Assembly (NCBI RefSeq): GCF_018531495.1
Contig: NZ_JAHDTI010000029.1
Span: forward strand, 1 to 64,000
Length of the DNA stretch: 64,000 nt
Source: Nonomuraea sediminis
GTDB lineage: Bacteria > Actinomycetota > Actinomycetes > Streptosporangiales > Streptosporangiaceae
Direction: 5' to 3'
Shown: in pieces, positions 35,957 through 45,000 of the stretch
How the letters are laid out: the number at the start of each line of letters is the position of its first letter
Numbering within the stretch: the stretch's first letter is position 1
The notes under the pieces: generated by a model
What the model saw: only the letters and a program-made list of their open reading frames with translations
The model's database searches: none
Told to the model about the DNA's origin: nothing
Position numbers and translations under genes: made by a program

Positions 35957-36636
35957 GTGTTCACCAGCTTCCTGAGAATGGAGGTGAAGAAACCGCGGCC
36001 ATCGGTCGAAGGCGCACCGACGAGGTCCTCGACGGCATGCTCCGGGTGCGGCATGAGGCCGACGATGTTGCCCGCCTCGTTCGAGATGCCCGCGATGTCG
36101 TTCAGCGAGCCGTTCGGGTTGCCGTCCAGATAGCGGAAGACCACCTGCCCGTTGGACTCCAGCGCGGCGAGCGTGTCGTCGTCGGCCACGTAGCGGCCCT
36201 CGCCGTGCTTGATCGGCAGCACGATCTCCTGGCCGACCGCGAAGTCGCTCGTCCACGGCGTGTCCGTCGAATCCACCCGGATCCGCTGGTCACGGCAGAC
36301 GTAGTGCAGCGAGCCGTTGCGCGTCAGCGCGCCGGGCAGCAGGTGCGCCTCGCACAGGATCTGGAAACCGTTGCACGTCCCCAGCACGGGCAGCCCCGCC
36401 CGCGCCGCCGGGACCAGCTCCTCCATCAGCGGCGCGAACCGCGAGATCGCCCCGCACCGCAGGTAGTCGCCATAGGAGAAGCCACCTGGCAGGAAGACCG
36501 CGTCGACCCCCTTCAGATCGTGATCGGCGTGCCACAAGGGCACCGCCTCGGCCCCCACGAGCCGTACGGCCCTGGCCGCATCCTGGTCGTCGAGTGTCCC
36601 TGGAAACGTGACCACGCCCACCCGGGCAGCGCTCAT
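35953..36636 (-). CDS. purQ: phosphoribosylformylglycinamidine synthase subunit PurQ (glutaminase)
   Basis: 227 residues, class I glutamine amidotransferase: VGVVTFPGTLDDQDAARAVR, FLPGGFSYGDYLR, nucleophile Cys in PVLGTCNGFQILCE, and His/Glu in LMPHPEHAVED. It supplies ammonia to PurL. ATG 36636 matches the family start; the open frame continues far upstream only because the GC-rich repeat region lacks stops. Translationally coupled to purL. purS, normally adjacent, lies 1.2 kb upstream. Confidence 0.95.
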
Positions 36637-36768
36637 GACCCTTTCCCCTCCGAGGAATCCCGCCCGGATCGCATCCCATCGCCCGGCGGTGCCCCCAACG
36701 ATATCTGCTGGTCCCCGCTGCTCACCCACGGGCCACTTCTTGCTCCTGATCCAGCGGTCTTGCTCCTG
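36637..36768. other. upstream region of purQ
   Basis: The start of a roughly 650-bp non-coding stretch (36637-37283) between purQ and the RsbW-like gene. This part must contain the purQ ribosome site and probably a promoter. A short direct repeat, TTGCTCCTG, occurs at 36741-36749 and 36759-36767 or close by. The remainder is listed as repeats. Confidence 0.35.
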
Positions 36769-36870
36769 GTACGGCAGGCCCCCGCCACTGGCCGCCCGCC
36801 GTCGCGGGTTGACGGCCCGCGCCCGGCGCTTCCGGCGAGTCGGTGACGGTTGCTCGCCGCCACGGCGCTT
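36769..36870 (+). repeat. dispersed GC-rich repeat, family B, copy 1
   Basis: About 102 bp beginning GTACGGCAGGCC, containing GGCCGCCCGCCGT and CGGCGAGTCGG. It aligns with 48245-48349 at roughly 80% by eye. In the antisense frame both copies encode related strings (for example RRATV-DSP-AP), which explains the spurious long ORFs running into purQ and the VOC gene. Confidence 0.7.
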
Positions 36871-37130
36871 CGATCTCCGGGCACCACGGTTCCCCTTGCC
36901 CGCCGTACAGCGCGCCGGACCACCGCCGTACGCCTCCTCGCCGACCCCGGCGCAGTGAACCCCCGGCGCAGGCGAGAAGACCCAGGCGGGTTCCGGCGCC
37001 CACCCGCGTTCCGGGGCCCACCCGTGTTCCGGCCCCCGAGGGTTCTCAGGCGCCGGGTCGGCGGGGTGTGGGTCGGCGGAGGGCGGCGCCGTGTGCGGTG
37101 GGGGACCAAGGGCCGTGGGATGCGGGTTCC
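36871..37130. other. GC-rich non-coding spacer
   Basis: 260 bp between repeats B1 and A2 with no convincing gene. It contains clustered short repeats such as CGTTCC/GTGTTCCGG and a 20-bp word, CTCAGGCGCCGGGTCGGCGG (37045-37064), that reappears exactly inside the linker-coding part of the E2 gene (41010-41029). Confidence 0.45.
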
Positions 37131-37236
37131 GGAGCGGCGTAACGGCGTGCAACCCCGTGTCGCCGGAGGAGCGTCTCCCTGGACAGGGCCGAGCCGAAGT
37201 GCGGCGACTGGCGGAAGGGCGGCCTTGCCGTACAGG
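37131..37236 (-). repeat. dispersed GC-rich repeat, family A, copy 2
   Basis: About 106 bp, reverse-complement homologue of 17851-17954, sharing the invariant core GCCCTGTCCAGGGAGACGCT read on the minus strand. It lies downstream of the RsbW-like gene. Confidence 0.75.
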
Positions 37237-37290
37237 AATGAGACAGCCTTGCCGTACGGGAATCAGACAGCGCGGAACAGGAATCAGACT
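37223..37290 (+). repeat. 24-bp tandem repeats at the 3' end of the RsbW-like gene
   Basis: Two units, each CCTTGCCGTAC followed by (A/G)GGAAT(G/C)AGACAG, at 37223-37246 and 37247-37270, then a shortened third copy ending GGAACAGGAATCAGACT (to about 37290) that runs into the gene's stop codon. The first unit also overlaps the end of repeat A2. Confidence 0.7.
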
Positions 37291-37709
37291 GCTGCCAGCT
37301 CTCGATGCGGAGCGTCGTCCCAGGCGAGGTTCTTGCGCAGGTGGACCGTGGTGCCACGGGGGCCGGCGGCGAAGGTCAGCTCGTCGACCACGGAGCGCAT
37401 GATGAGCAGGCCCCGGCCGTTCTCGGTCTCCGGGGGCGGGAAGTGCTGCGGCATGGCGGGCACGCCGCCGCCGTTGTCGGTGATGCGGACGTCGCAGTGA
37501 CCGTAGCCGATCGACGCCGCGACCTCGTAGCGGTTGGCAGGACCCCCGTGCCGCACCGCGTTGGAGCACGCCTCGGAGACCGCGAGCAGCAGGTCGGAGA
37601 TGCAGGTCTCGCTCACGTGGAGCGAGCGCATCGCATCTCCGAGCACTCGCCTGACCATCGGAATGCCGATCGCATCCCGAGGCAGTGCCAACGAGAACTC
37701 AATATCCAC
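37284..37709 (-). CDS. RsbW-like anti-sigma factor/ATP-binding kinase
   Basis: 141 residues of the HATPase_c fold used by SpoIIAB/RsbW. N-box SEACSNAVRHGG, G1 RITDNGGGVP and G2 ENGRGLLIMRSVVDEL are present. Such proteins bind sigma factors or phosphorylate anti-sigma antagonists; actinomycetes have many orphans. GTG 37709 follows GGAGGAG at 7-8 bp. No sigma factor or antagonist gene is adjacent. Its position inside the pur cluster, between purS and purQ, is unusual. Confidence 0.85.
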   Translation of the reverse strand: MDIEFSLALPRDAIGIPMVRRVLGDAMRSLHVSETCISDLLLAVSEACSNAVRHGGPANRYEVAASIGYGHCDVRITDNGGGVPAMPQHFPPPETENGRGLLIMRSVVDELTFAAGPRGTTVHLRKNLAWDDAPHRELAAV

Positions 37710-37878
37710 CGGACTCCTCCGGGCGCCGGAATGTCACCTGGAGTAGGTTTCCCCGTGAAATCAGGGCTAACCGCAAAATCACGTTGTTGTTATTTACTGT
37801 TGGCACAGCCGTTGCATTGTGGCACGTGAGAGCTCCCCTTTAACCACCCGCGGGGATTTCCAGTCAGGAAAATGTGAC

Positions 37879-38124
37879 CTAGCTCTCAACACGCACGGTG
37901 AAGTCCTCGATCACGGTGTTGGCCAGCAGCGTCTCGGCCATCTTCCGAACCTCGGCCAGGGCCGCCTCGTCGGCGGGCCCGTCCAGTTCGACCTCGAACC
38001 GCTTGCCCTGACGGACCGCGGACACGCCGGAGAAACCGAGCCGGGGAAGCGCGCGGGCGATGGCCTGCCCCTGCGGGTCGAGAATCTCGGGCTTCAGCAT
38101 GACGTCGACGATGACGCGCGTCAC
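37879..38124 (-). CDS. purS: phosphoribosylformylglycinamidine synthase subunit PurS
   Basis: 81 residues: TRVIVDVMLKPEILDPQGQA, IARALPRLGF and VRQGKRFEVELDG, all typical of PurS, which bridges PurL and PurQ and channels ammonia. GTG 38124 with a perfect AGGAGG 6-7 bp ahead decides the start. It is codirectional with purQ-purL but separated by the RsbW-like gene and repeats. Confidence 0.9.
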   Translation of the reverse strand: MTRVIVDVMLKPEILDPQGQAIARALPRLGFSGVSAVRQGKRFEVELDGPADEAALAEVRKMAETLLANTVIEDFTVRVES

Positions 38125-38410
38125 TGGGTCCTCCTGGTCTAGCGGCCTAATACCGTCACTCAGCCTAGTGCCAGCCGACATGGTGGCAGTGCCCAGGCGG
38201 TCTTTACCCTCGGGGTGCCGGTGCCGGTAGGTGTCGGCGGTATCACACAGGGAACGGGGAGGACATGGGGCTTGCGCGGAGGACTGTGAGGTCTGCCACG
38301 ATGTTCCAAACGCGTGCTCCCAAACCACCACCACTTGGGATGTACGCACGTAAGGCTGGCCTAAGGTGGCAACCCCACCAGCACCGGCCCCTACCGCACA
38401 GGAGTGGCAA
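38125..38410. promoter_or_regulatory. divergent promoter region, purS / E1alpha
   Basis: 286 bp serving both purS and the 2-oxoacid dehydrogenase operon. CCCAA-N11-TTGGG (about 38319-38339) is a dyad on the E1alpha side. The open frame of E1alpha extends to a GTG at 38366, but ACAGGAG just before GTG 38411 favours the later start. No RNA gene is recognised. Confidence 0.4.
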
Positions 38411-39505
38411 GTGACAGTCGACGCCTCTCTAGGTGCTGCAGACGCACCTCCGGAGCTCGTCCAGCTGCTTACCCCGGAAGGGGAGCGAGTCGAGCACCCC
38501 GACTACGACATCGACCTGACATCGGAAGAGGTCAGGTCGCTCTATCGCGACATGACGCTGGTCCGTCGCATCGACTTCGAGGCCGTGGCGCTCCAGCGGC
38601 ACGGCGAGCTCGGCATCTGGGCCTCGCTGCAGGGCCAGGAGGCCGCGCAGATCGGTTCCGGCCGTGCGCTGACCGACGCGGACATGGCCTTCCCCACCTA
38701 CCGCGAGCACGGTGTCGCCTGGTGTCGCGGCGTCGACCCGGTGAAGCTGCTCGGCCTGTTCCGTGGCGTCAACCACGGCGGCTGGGACCCGAAGGAGCAC
38801 AACTTCCACCTGTACACGATCGTGATCGGCAGCCAGACGCTGCACGCGGTCGGCTACGCGATGGGCGTGCAGCGCGACCTGGCCAGCGAGGCCACGATCG
38901 CCTACTTCGGCGACGGCGCCAGCTCCCAGGGCGACGTGAACGAGTCGTTCGTGTGGGCGAGTGTGTTCAACGCCCCGATCGTGTTCTTCTGCCAGAACAA
39001 CCAGTGGGCCATCTCCGAGCCGCTGGAGAAGCAGTCGCGCATCCCGCTCTACCGGCGTGCCTCCGGGTTCGGCTTCCCTGGCATCCGGGTGGACGGCAAC
39101 GACGTCTTCGCCTGCCTCGCCGTCACCCGGCAGGCGCTGAAGAACGCGCGCGAGGGCCAGGGCCCGATGCTGATCGAGGCCTTCACCTACCGCATGGGCG
39201 CCCACACCACCACCGACGACCCCACCCGCTACCGCGTGGCCAGCGAGCTGGAGGCGTGGAAGCTGAAGGACCCGATCGAGCGCGTCAAGGCGTACCTGTT
39301 CAAGACCGAGCAGGCCGACCAGGCCTTCTTCGACGACGTCGAGGCCGAGGCCGACCAGCTCGGCGCCGACCTGCGCCGCCGCTGCCTGGAGATGCCCGAC
39401 CCGGGCCCGCTCGACATGTTCGAGCACGTCTACCGCGAGCCGCACGCGCTCGTCGCCGAGGAACGCGCCCAGTATGCCGCCTATCTGGAGGGCTTTGAGT
39501 CATGA
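38411..39505 (+). CDS. 2-oxoacid dehydrogenase E1 alpha (branched-chain/pyruvate type)
   Basis: About 364 residues. TPP fold with LQGQEAAQIGSGRALTDADM, FPTYREHGVAWCRGVDP and the TPP/Mg signature AYFGDGASSQGDVNESFVWA ending in FFCQNNQWAIS; phosphorylation-loop-like YRMGAHTTTDDPTRYR follows. It decarboxylates a 2-oxoacid and acylates E2 lipoate. The PYREH/HTTTDDPTRYR pattern fits both PdhA and BkdA1; the nearby branched-chain amino-acid dehydrogenase makes branched-chain substrates attractive. Its stop overlaps the E1beta start. Confidence 0.9.
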   Translation: MTVDASLGAADAPPELVQLLTPEGERVEHPDYDIDLTSEEVRSLYRDMTLVRRIDFEAVALQRHGELGIWASLQGQEAAQIGSGRALTDADMAFPTYREHGVAWCRGVDPVKLLGLFRGVNHGGWDPKEHNFHLYTIVIGSQTLHAVGYAMGVQRDLASEATIAYFGDGASSQGDVNESFVWASVFNAPIVFFCQNNQWAISEPLEKQSRIPLYRRASGFGFPGIRVDGNDVFACLAVTRQALKNAREGQGPMLIEAFTYRMGAHTTTDDPTRYRVASELEAWKLKDPIERVKAYLFKTEQADQAFFDDVEAEADQLGADLRRRCLEMPDPGPLDMFEHVYREPHALVAEERAQYAAYLEGFES

Positions 39506-40482
39506 CGGTTCTGAGCCTTTCCAAAGCGCTCAACGAGGGCATGCGCAAGGCCATGGAGGACGACTCCAAGGTCCTGATCATGGGCGAGGACGTCGGCAAG
39601 CTGGGCGGCGTCTTCCGCGTCACCGACGGCCTGCAGAAGGACTTCGGCGAGGACCGCGTCATCGACACCCCGCTGGCCGAGTCCGGCATCATCGGCACCG
39701 CGATCGGCCTGGCCCTGCGCGGCTACCGGCCCGTGTGCGAGATCCAGTTCGACGGGTTCGTCTTCCCGGCCGCCGACCAGATCATCACGCAGCTTGCCAA
39801 GATGCCGATGCGCTCGCTCGGCGCGATCAAGCTGCCCGTCGTGGTCCGCATCCCGTGCGGTGGCGGCATCGGCGCGGTCGAGCACCACAGCGAGTCGCCC
39901 GAGTCGTACTTCACCCACACCGCGGGCCTGCGCGTGGTGGCCTGCTCCAACCCCGCCGACGCCTACACGATGATCCAGCAGGCGATCCGCAGCGACGACC
40001 CGGTCATCTTCTTCGAGCCCAAGCGCCGCTACTGGGAGAAGGCCGACATCGACACGACCTCCACCGACTGGTGGACGCCCTTCGACAAGGCCAAGGTCGT
40101 ACGGCAGGGCACCGACGCCACCCTGATCGCCTACGGGCCCATGGTCAAGACCTGCCTGGAGGCGGCCACCGCCGCCCAGGAGGACGGGCGCTCGCTCGAG
40201 ATCGTCGACCTGCGCTCGCTCAACCCGCTCGACGCCCCGCTGGTCATGGACTCGGTCCGGCGTACGGGCCGCGCCGTGATCGTGCACGAGGCGCCCGTCT
40301 ACAGCGGCTTCGGCGCCGAGCTGGCGGCCAGGATCACCGAGCAGTGCTTCTACCACCTGGAGTCTCCCGTGCTGCGGGTCGGCGGTCCCTCGACGCCGTA
40401 CCCGCCGTCGAGGCTCGAGGACTACTACCTGCCCGACCTGGACAGGGTCCTCGAGGCGGTCGACCGGGCGTTCGGGTTCTGA
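39502..40482 (+). CDS. 2-oxoacid dehydrogenase E1 beta
   Basis: 326 residues: LSKALNEGMRKAMEDDSKVL, MGEDVGKLGGVFRVTDGLQK, RVIDTPLAESGIIGTAIGLA, EIQFDGFVFPAADQI, GGGIGAVEHHSESPESYFTH and the transketolase C-terminal domain with VHEAPVYSGFGAELAA. The E in the GED and IDTPLAE motifs contacts the TPP aminopyrimidine. ATGA overlap with E1alpha. Confidence 0.92.
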   Translation: MTVLSLSKALNEGMRKAMEDDSKVLIMGEDVGKLGGVFRVTDGLQKDFGEDRVIDTPLAESGIIGTAIGLALRGYRPVCEIQFDGFVFPAADQIITQLAKMPMRSLGAIKLPVVVRIPCGGGIGAVEHHSESPESYFTHTAGLRVVACSNPADAYTMIQQAIRSDDPVIFFEPKRRYWEKADIDTTSTDWWTPFDKAKVVRQGTDATLIAYGPMVKTCLEAATAAQEDGRSLEIVDLRSLNPLDAPLVMDSVRRTGRAVIVHEAPVYSGFGAELAARITEQCFYHLESPVLRVGGPSTPYPPSRLEDYYLPDLDRVLEAVDRAFGF

Positions 40483-40491
40483 GGGAGAGAC

Positions 40492-41961
40492 ATGCGACGT
40501 GAATTCAAACTCCCCGACGTGGGCGAGGGCCTGACGGAGGCGGAGATCGTCCGCTGGCACGTCAAGCCCGGCGACCAGGTCAAGGTCAACCAGATCGTCG
40601 TGGAGATCGAAACCGCCAAGTCGATCGTCGAGCTGCCGATCCCGTGGGACGGCGTGGTGGCCGGGCTCATGGCGGACGAGGGCCAGACCATCGACGTCGG
40701 CGTCCCCATCATCGCCATCGACGAGCCCTCCGACGGTACGGCTCCCGCCCCCGAGAACCACCTCGAGGCGCTCGCCGACGACATGGTCCCCAGCCCGCCG
40801 GCGGAGGGCGCCGTCGAGCCCGGCGCCCACGGCAGCCCCGCCCCCAAGGAGGAACGCCAGGCCGTCCTCGTCGGCTACGGCGTCAAACAAGGCCCCTCCA
40901 AACGCCGCCCCCGCAAATCCACCACCCCCACCGGCCCCAGCAGGGCGCCGAGCGCGGGAGTGGCGGAAGCGCCCGCCGAAGGCGGCGCGACGCCCTCCCG
41001 AGGCGCCCCCTCAGGCGCCGGGTCGGCGGCACGTGGTACGGCGGAGCCCGGCGCCCCGCGTACGGCGGCCGGCCCTGCGGCACCCGTCGGCGTGTCGGGT
41101 GCTGCGGTACTGGCCAAGCCCCCGGTGCGGAAGCTCGCCAAGGATCTCGGCGTGGACCTCAGGACCCTGACGGGTACGGGCCCTCAGGGGTCGATCACGC
41201 GGGATGACGTGCACGCCGCCGCGGAGGGCGCCCCGGTGGCGGCCCCGCCGGCCGTACGGGAGAGAGAAGAGCGGATCCCCATCAAGGGCGTCCGCAAGCT
41301 GACCGCCCAGAACATGGTCGCCAGCGCCTTCACCGCCCCGCACGTCAGCGAGTTCCTCCAGATCGACGTGACCGAGACGATGGAGGCCGTCAAGCGACTG
41401 AAGGCGGTGCAGGACTTCGCGGAGCTCAGGGTCTCCCCGCTGCTCCTGGTCGCCAAGGCCGTGCTGGTCGCCGCCAGGCGCTACCCGATGATCAACTCGA
41501 GCTGGGACGAGGCCGCCCAGGAGATCGTGGTCAAGCACTACGTGAACCTGGGCATCGCCGCCGCGACCCCGCGCGGGCTGGTCGTGCCGAACATCAAGGA
41601 CGCGCACGAGCTGTCCCTGCCCGAGCTGGCGAGGAAGCTGGGCGAGCTGACCGACACCGCCAGAGCGGGACGGACGCAGCCCGCCGACATGGCGCACGGC
41701 ACGATCACGATCACCAACGTGGGCGTGTTCGGTGTCGACACCGGCACCCCGATACTGAACCCCGGCGAGTCGGCGATCCTGGCCTTCGGCCAGGTCAGGG
41801 ACATGCCGTGGGTGGTCGACGGTCAGCTGGCGGTCAGGAAGGTGACCACGCTGTCGCTGTCGTTCGACCACCGGATCGTGGACGGCGAACTGGGCTCGCT
41901 GTTCCTGCGGGACGTGGGGGCGATGCTGGAGGATCCGCTCAGGATGCTCGCCTGGAGTTAG
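40492..41961 (+). CDS. dihydrolipoamide acyltransferase E2
   Basis: 489 residues. One lipoyl domain (1-80) with lipoylated K43 in VEIETAKSIVELP; a long Ala/Pro/Gly linker; a peripheral-subunit-binding domain (about 205-240, KPPVRKLAKDLGVDLRTLTG) for E1/E3; a catalytic domain from about 260 ending with SFDHRIVDGELGSLFLRD, His and Asp of HRIVDG being catalytic. The linker DNA (about 40860-41100) carries GC-rich words shared with the intergenic repeats. E3 is presumably lpdA at 6.5-7.9 kb. GGAGAG precedes the ATG. Confidence 0.92.
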   Translation: MRREFKLPDVGEGLTEAEIVRWHVKPGDQVKVNQIVVEIETAKSIVELPIPWDGVVAGLMADEGQTIDVGVPIIAIDEPSDGTAPAPENHLEALADDMVPSPPAEGAVEPGAHGSPAPKEERQAVLVGYGVKQGPSKRRPRKSTTPTGPSRAPSAGVAEAPAEGGATPSRGAPSGAGSAARGTAEPGAPRTAAGPAAPVGVSGAAVLAKPPVRKLAKDLGVDLRTLTGTGPQGSITRDDVHAAAEGAPVAAPPAVREREERIPIKGVRKLTAQNMVASAFTAPHVSEFLQIDVTETMEAVKRLKAVQDFAELRVSPLLLVAKAVLVAARRYPMINSSWDEAAQEIVVKHYVNLGIAAATPRGLVVPNIKDAHELSLPELARKLGELTDTARAGRTQPADMAHGTITITNVGVFGVDTGTPILNPGESAILAFGQVRDMPWVVDGQLAVRKVTTLSLSFDHRIVDGELGSLFLRDVGAMLEDPLRMLAWS

Positions 41962-41967
41962 CAGCCG

Positions 41968-41997
41968 AGAGGGCCCGCGAATCGCGGGCCCTCTTTA
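41968..41997 (+). terminator. intrinsic terminator of the E1-E2 operon
   Basis: AGAGGGCCCGCG (41968-41979) pairs perfectly with CGCGGGCCCTCT (41983-41994) around a 3-nt loop and is followed by TT and ACG; a strong stem with a short U-run, 7 bp after the stop. Confidence 0.85.
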
Positions 41998-42014
41998 CGT
42001 GATGCGCCTTGGCT

Positions 42015-42033
42015 GTTAAGAAGGTTTACTAAC
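42015..42033. promoter_or_regulatory. possible CsnR-like (ROK) operator ahead of GH2 gene
   Basis: GTTAAGAAGGTTTACTAAC, 28 bp upstream of the glucosaminidase start. Its centre, AAGAAGGTTTACT, agrees at 10 of 13 positions with AGGAAAGTTTCCT, the site I recall for the chitosanase repressor CsnR in Streptomyces. No ROK repressor gene lies in the window. Confidence 0.45.
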
Positions 42034-42061
42034 GAACCCCCCAGCGGCCTTGCGAGGAACC

Positions 42062-45000
42062 ATGGCGCGTTCCCGGCTCATCCTGCTTCTGTTATCCCTG
42101 CTGCTTCCCTTGCTGATCTCGACGAACGCCGCGAAGGCTGCCACGCAGCCCATCGTGATCCCCGGCTACAAGATCCAGTCATCGGCCAAGGTGTCGGACA
42201 CCGGCGCCACGATCTCCACCCCCGGCTACGCCGCGAGCGGCTGGTACCCGGTCGGGCCGCGCTCGACCGTGCTGGCCGGGCTGCTGCAGAACGGCGTCTA
42301 CCAGGACCCGTTCTACTCCACCAACATGAGCTCGATCCCCACCGCGGACTTCGACGTGGCCTGGTGGTACCGGGCGGACTTCACGCTCGACAGCCAGACA
42401 GGCCTGCGCACGTTCCTCGACTACAGCGGCGTCATCTCCGGCGCCGACGTCTGGGTGAACGGCACCAAGGTGGACACCGTCACCGGCGCCTACGCCCACC
42501 ACGAGCTGGACGTCACCGCCCAGGTCCACCCGGGCGTGAACTCGGTCGCCTTCAAGGTCAACCCCAACGACCCCAAGGCCAACCTCACGATCGGCTGGAT
42601 CGACTGGGTCCAGCTGCCCCGCGACGACAACATGGGCATCTTCCGCGACGTGGTGGTCCGCCGCAGCGCCGATGTCTCGCTCCGCGACGCGCACGTGATC
42701 ACCAACCTCAACGTCCCCGCCCTGGACAGCGCCGCCCTCACGATCAAGGCCGACGTCCGCAACGGCACCTCGAGCGCGGTCACCGCCACGGTCAAGGGCA
42801 CGATCGGCTCGCTGGCCTTCCAGCAGGACGTCTCGCTGGCCGCCAACGAGACCAAGCGCGTCACCTTCACCCAGACCATCGCCAACCCGCAGGTCTGGTG
42901 GCCGTACACGATGGGCGCCCAGCCGCTCTACGACCTGGGCCTGTCCGCCACGGTCGGCGGCGTGGAGACCGACTCGCTGACGCAGAAGTTCGGCATCCGC
43001 AAGGTCGAGTCGGGCAAGAACGCCAGCGGCAAGCGGTTCTACAAGATCAACGGCAGGAACCTGCTGATCCGAGGCGGCGGCTGGTCGCCCGACATCTTCC
43101 TGCGCAAGGACCTGACCTACCTCGAGAACAAGATCCGCTACGTCCGTGACCTCGGGCTCAACACGATCCGCATCGAGGGACACCTGGACACCGACGAGCT
43201 CTACGACCTGGCCGACAGATACGGCATCCTGACGATGCCCGGCTGGGAGTGCTGCAACAAGTGGGAGGGCTCCTTCGGCAGCGCCGACTACCCGATCGCC
43301 AAGGCCTCCATGCAGGCCGAAGCCGTACGGCTGCGCAACCACCCGAGCGTGATCTCCTTCCTGATCGGCTCGGACAACCCGCCCACCGGCCAGAAGGACA
43401 CCACCTACCGCGACGCGCTCAGCGCCGCCGAGTGGGACCTGCCGATCATCACCGCCGCCTCCGACGACGGCAACTCCGGCATGAAGATGACCGGGCCCTA
43501 CGACTGGGTGCCGCCGAACTACTGGTACAACAAGCGCGAGGGCGGCGCGTTCGGCTTCAACTCCGAGACCTCCGCGGGTCCCGACGTGCCGACGCTCGAC
43601 TCGCTCAAGCGGATGATGACGCAGGCGCAGATCGACTCGCTCTGGCAGAGCCCGAGCGCCACCCAGTACCACCGCTCCCCGGCCGCCGAGTTCAACAACC
43701 TGAAGATCTACCACAACGCCCTCAGGGGCAGGTACGGCGTGCCATCGGGGCTGGCCGACTACGTGAAGAAGGCGCAGCTGGCCCAGTACGAGGCGGTCCG
43801 CGCCCAGTTCGAGGCCTACGGCCGCAACTTCACCGACTCCTCCAACCCCTCCACCGGCGTCGTCTACTGGATGCTCAACAGCGGCTGGTCGTCGCTGCAC
43901 TGGCAGCTGTTCGACTACTACCTCGACCAGGGTGGCTCCTACTGGGGCGCGCGCGAGGCCAACAAGCCGCTGCACGTGCAGTACTCCTACGACAACAAGT
44001 CCGTCGTCGTGGTCAACTCCGGCACCCAGGCGGCCTCCGGCCTGACCGTCAAGACCGACGTGTTCAACACGGACGGCACGTCCAAGTACACCAACACGGC
44101 CACGGTCACCGCCCCCGCCGACGGCGGCAAGGCCACCGCGGTCACCATCCCGGCCATCTCCGGGCTCTCCACCACCTACCTGGTACGGCTGTCGCTGCTC
44201 AGGAACGGCGAGGAGATCGACCGCAACGTCTACGCCCTGTCCACCTCCGACGACGTGATCGACTGGGCCAACAACACCTGGTACTACGTGCCGACCACCT
44301 CCTACGCCAACCTGACCGGGCTCAACGGCCTGGCCCAGGCCCCGATCACGGCCACCGCGACCTCGCCCTCCCCGGGCACGGTCTCGGTCACGATCAAGAA
44401 CACGGGCACCGGCAAGATCCCCGCGTTCATGCTCGACGCCCACGTCGTCGACGCCGCCGGCAAGCCGATGCTGCCGGCGCTCTGGTCCGACAACGCGATC
44501 TCCCTGTGGCCAGGCGAGTCGAAGACGCTCACCGCGACCTACCAGGGCAGCGGGACGCCCAGCGTGCGCGTGTCCGGGTGGAACACCGCCACGGTCACCG
44601 TGCCGACGGGGCCGCCGGACACCGAGAAGCCGTCCGTGCCCGCGAACCCGCACGCCACCGGGCAGACGTCCTCCAGCGTGTCGCTGGCGTGGGACGCCTC
44701 CACCGACAACGTCGGCGTGACCGGGTACGACGTGTACAACGGCGCCGACCTGGCCACCACGGTCACCGGGACCGCCGCCACCGTCACCGGGCTCGCGCCG
44801 GCCACGCCGTACACCTTCACGGTCAAGGCGCACGACGCGGCGGGCAACTCCTCGGACGCCTCCGCGCCTGTCACGGCGACCACCGACGCCGGGTCAGGGC
44901 TCTACGAGGCGGAGGACGCCACGATCTCGCAGGGCGTGGTCGAGTCCAACCACACGGGCTTCACGGGCACGGGATTCGTGAACTACGACAACGTGACCGG

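Noticed and set aside
36637..37569. Extension of the purQ frame 300 codons upstream of 36636
   Set aside because: Sequence is Pro/Arg-rich translation of repeats; PurQ similarity begins at ATG 36636 with a ribosome site.
40860..41100. Possible frameshift or foreign insert in the E2 gene
   Set aside because: The frame is continuous and Ala/Pro/Gly-rich linkers are normal in E2 proteins; only the shared repeat word is noteworthy and is reported separately.
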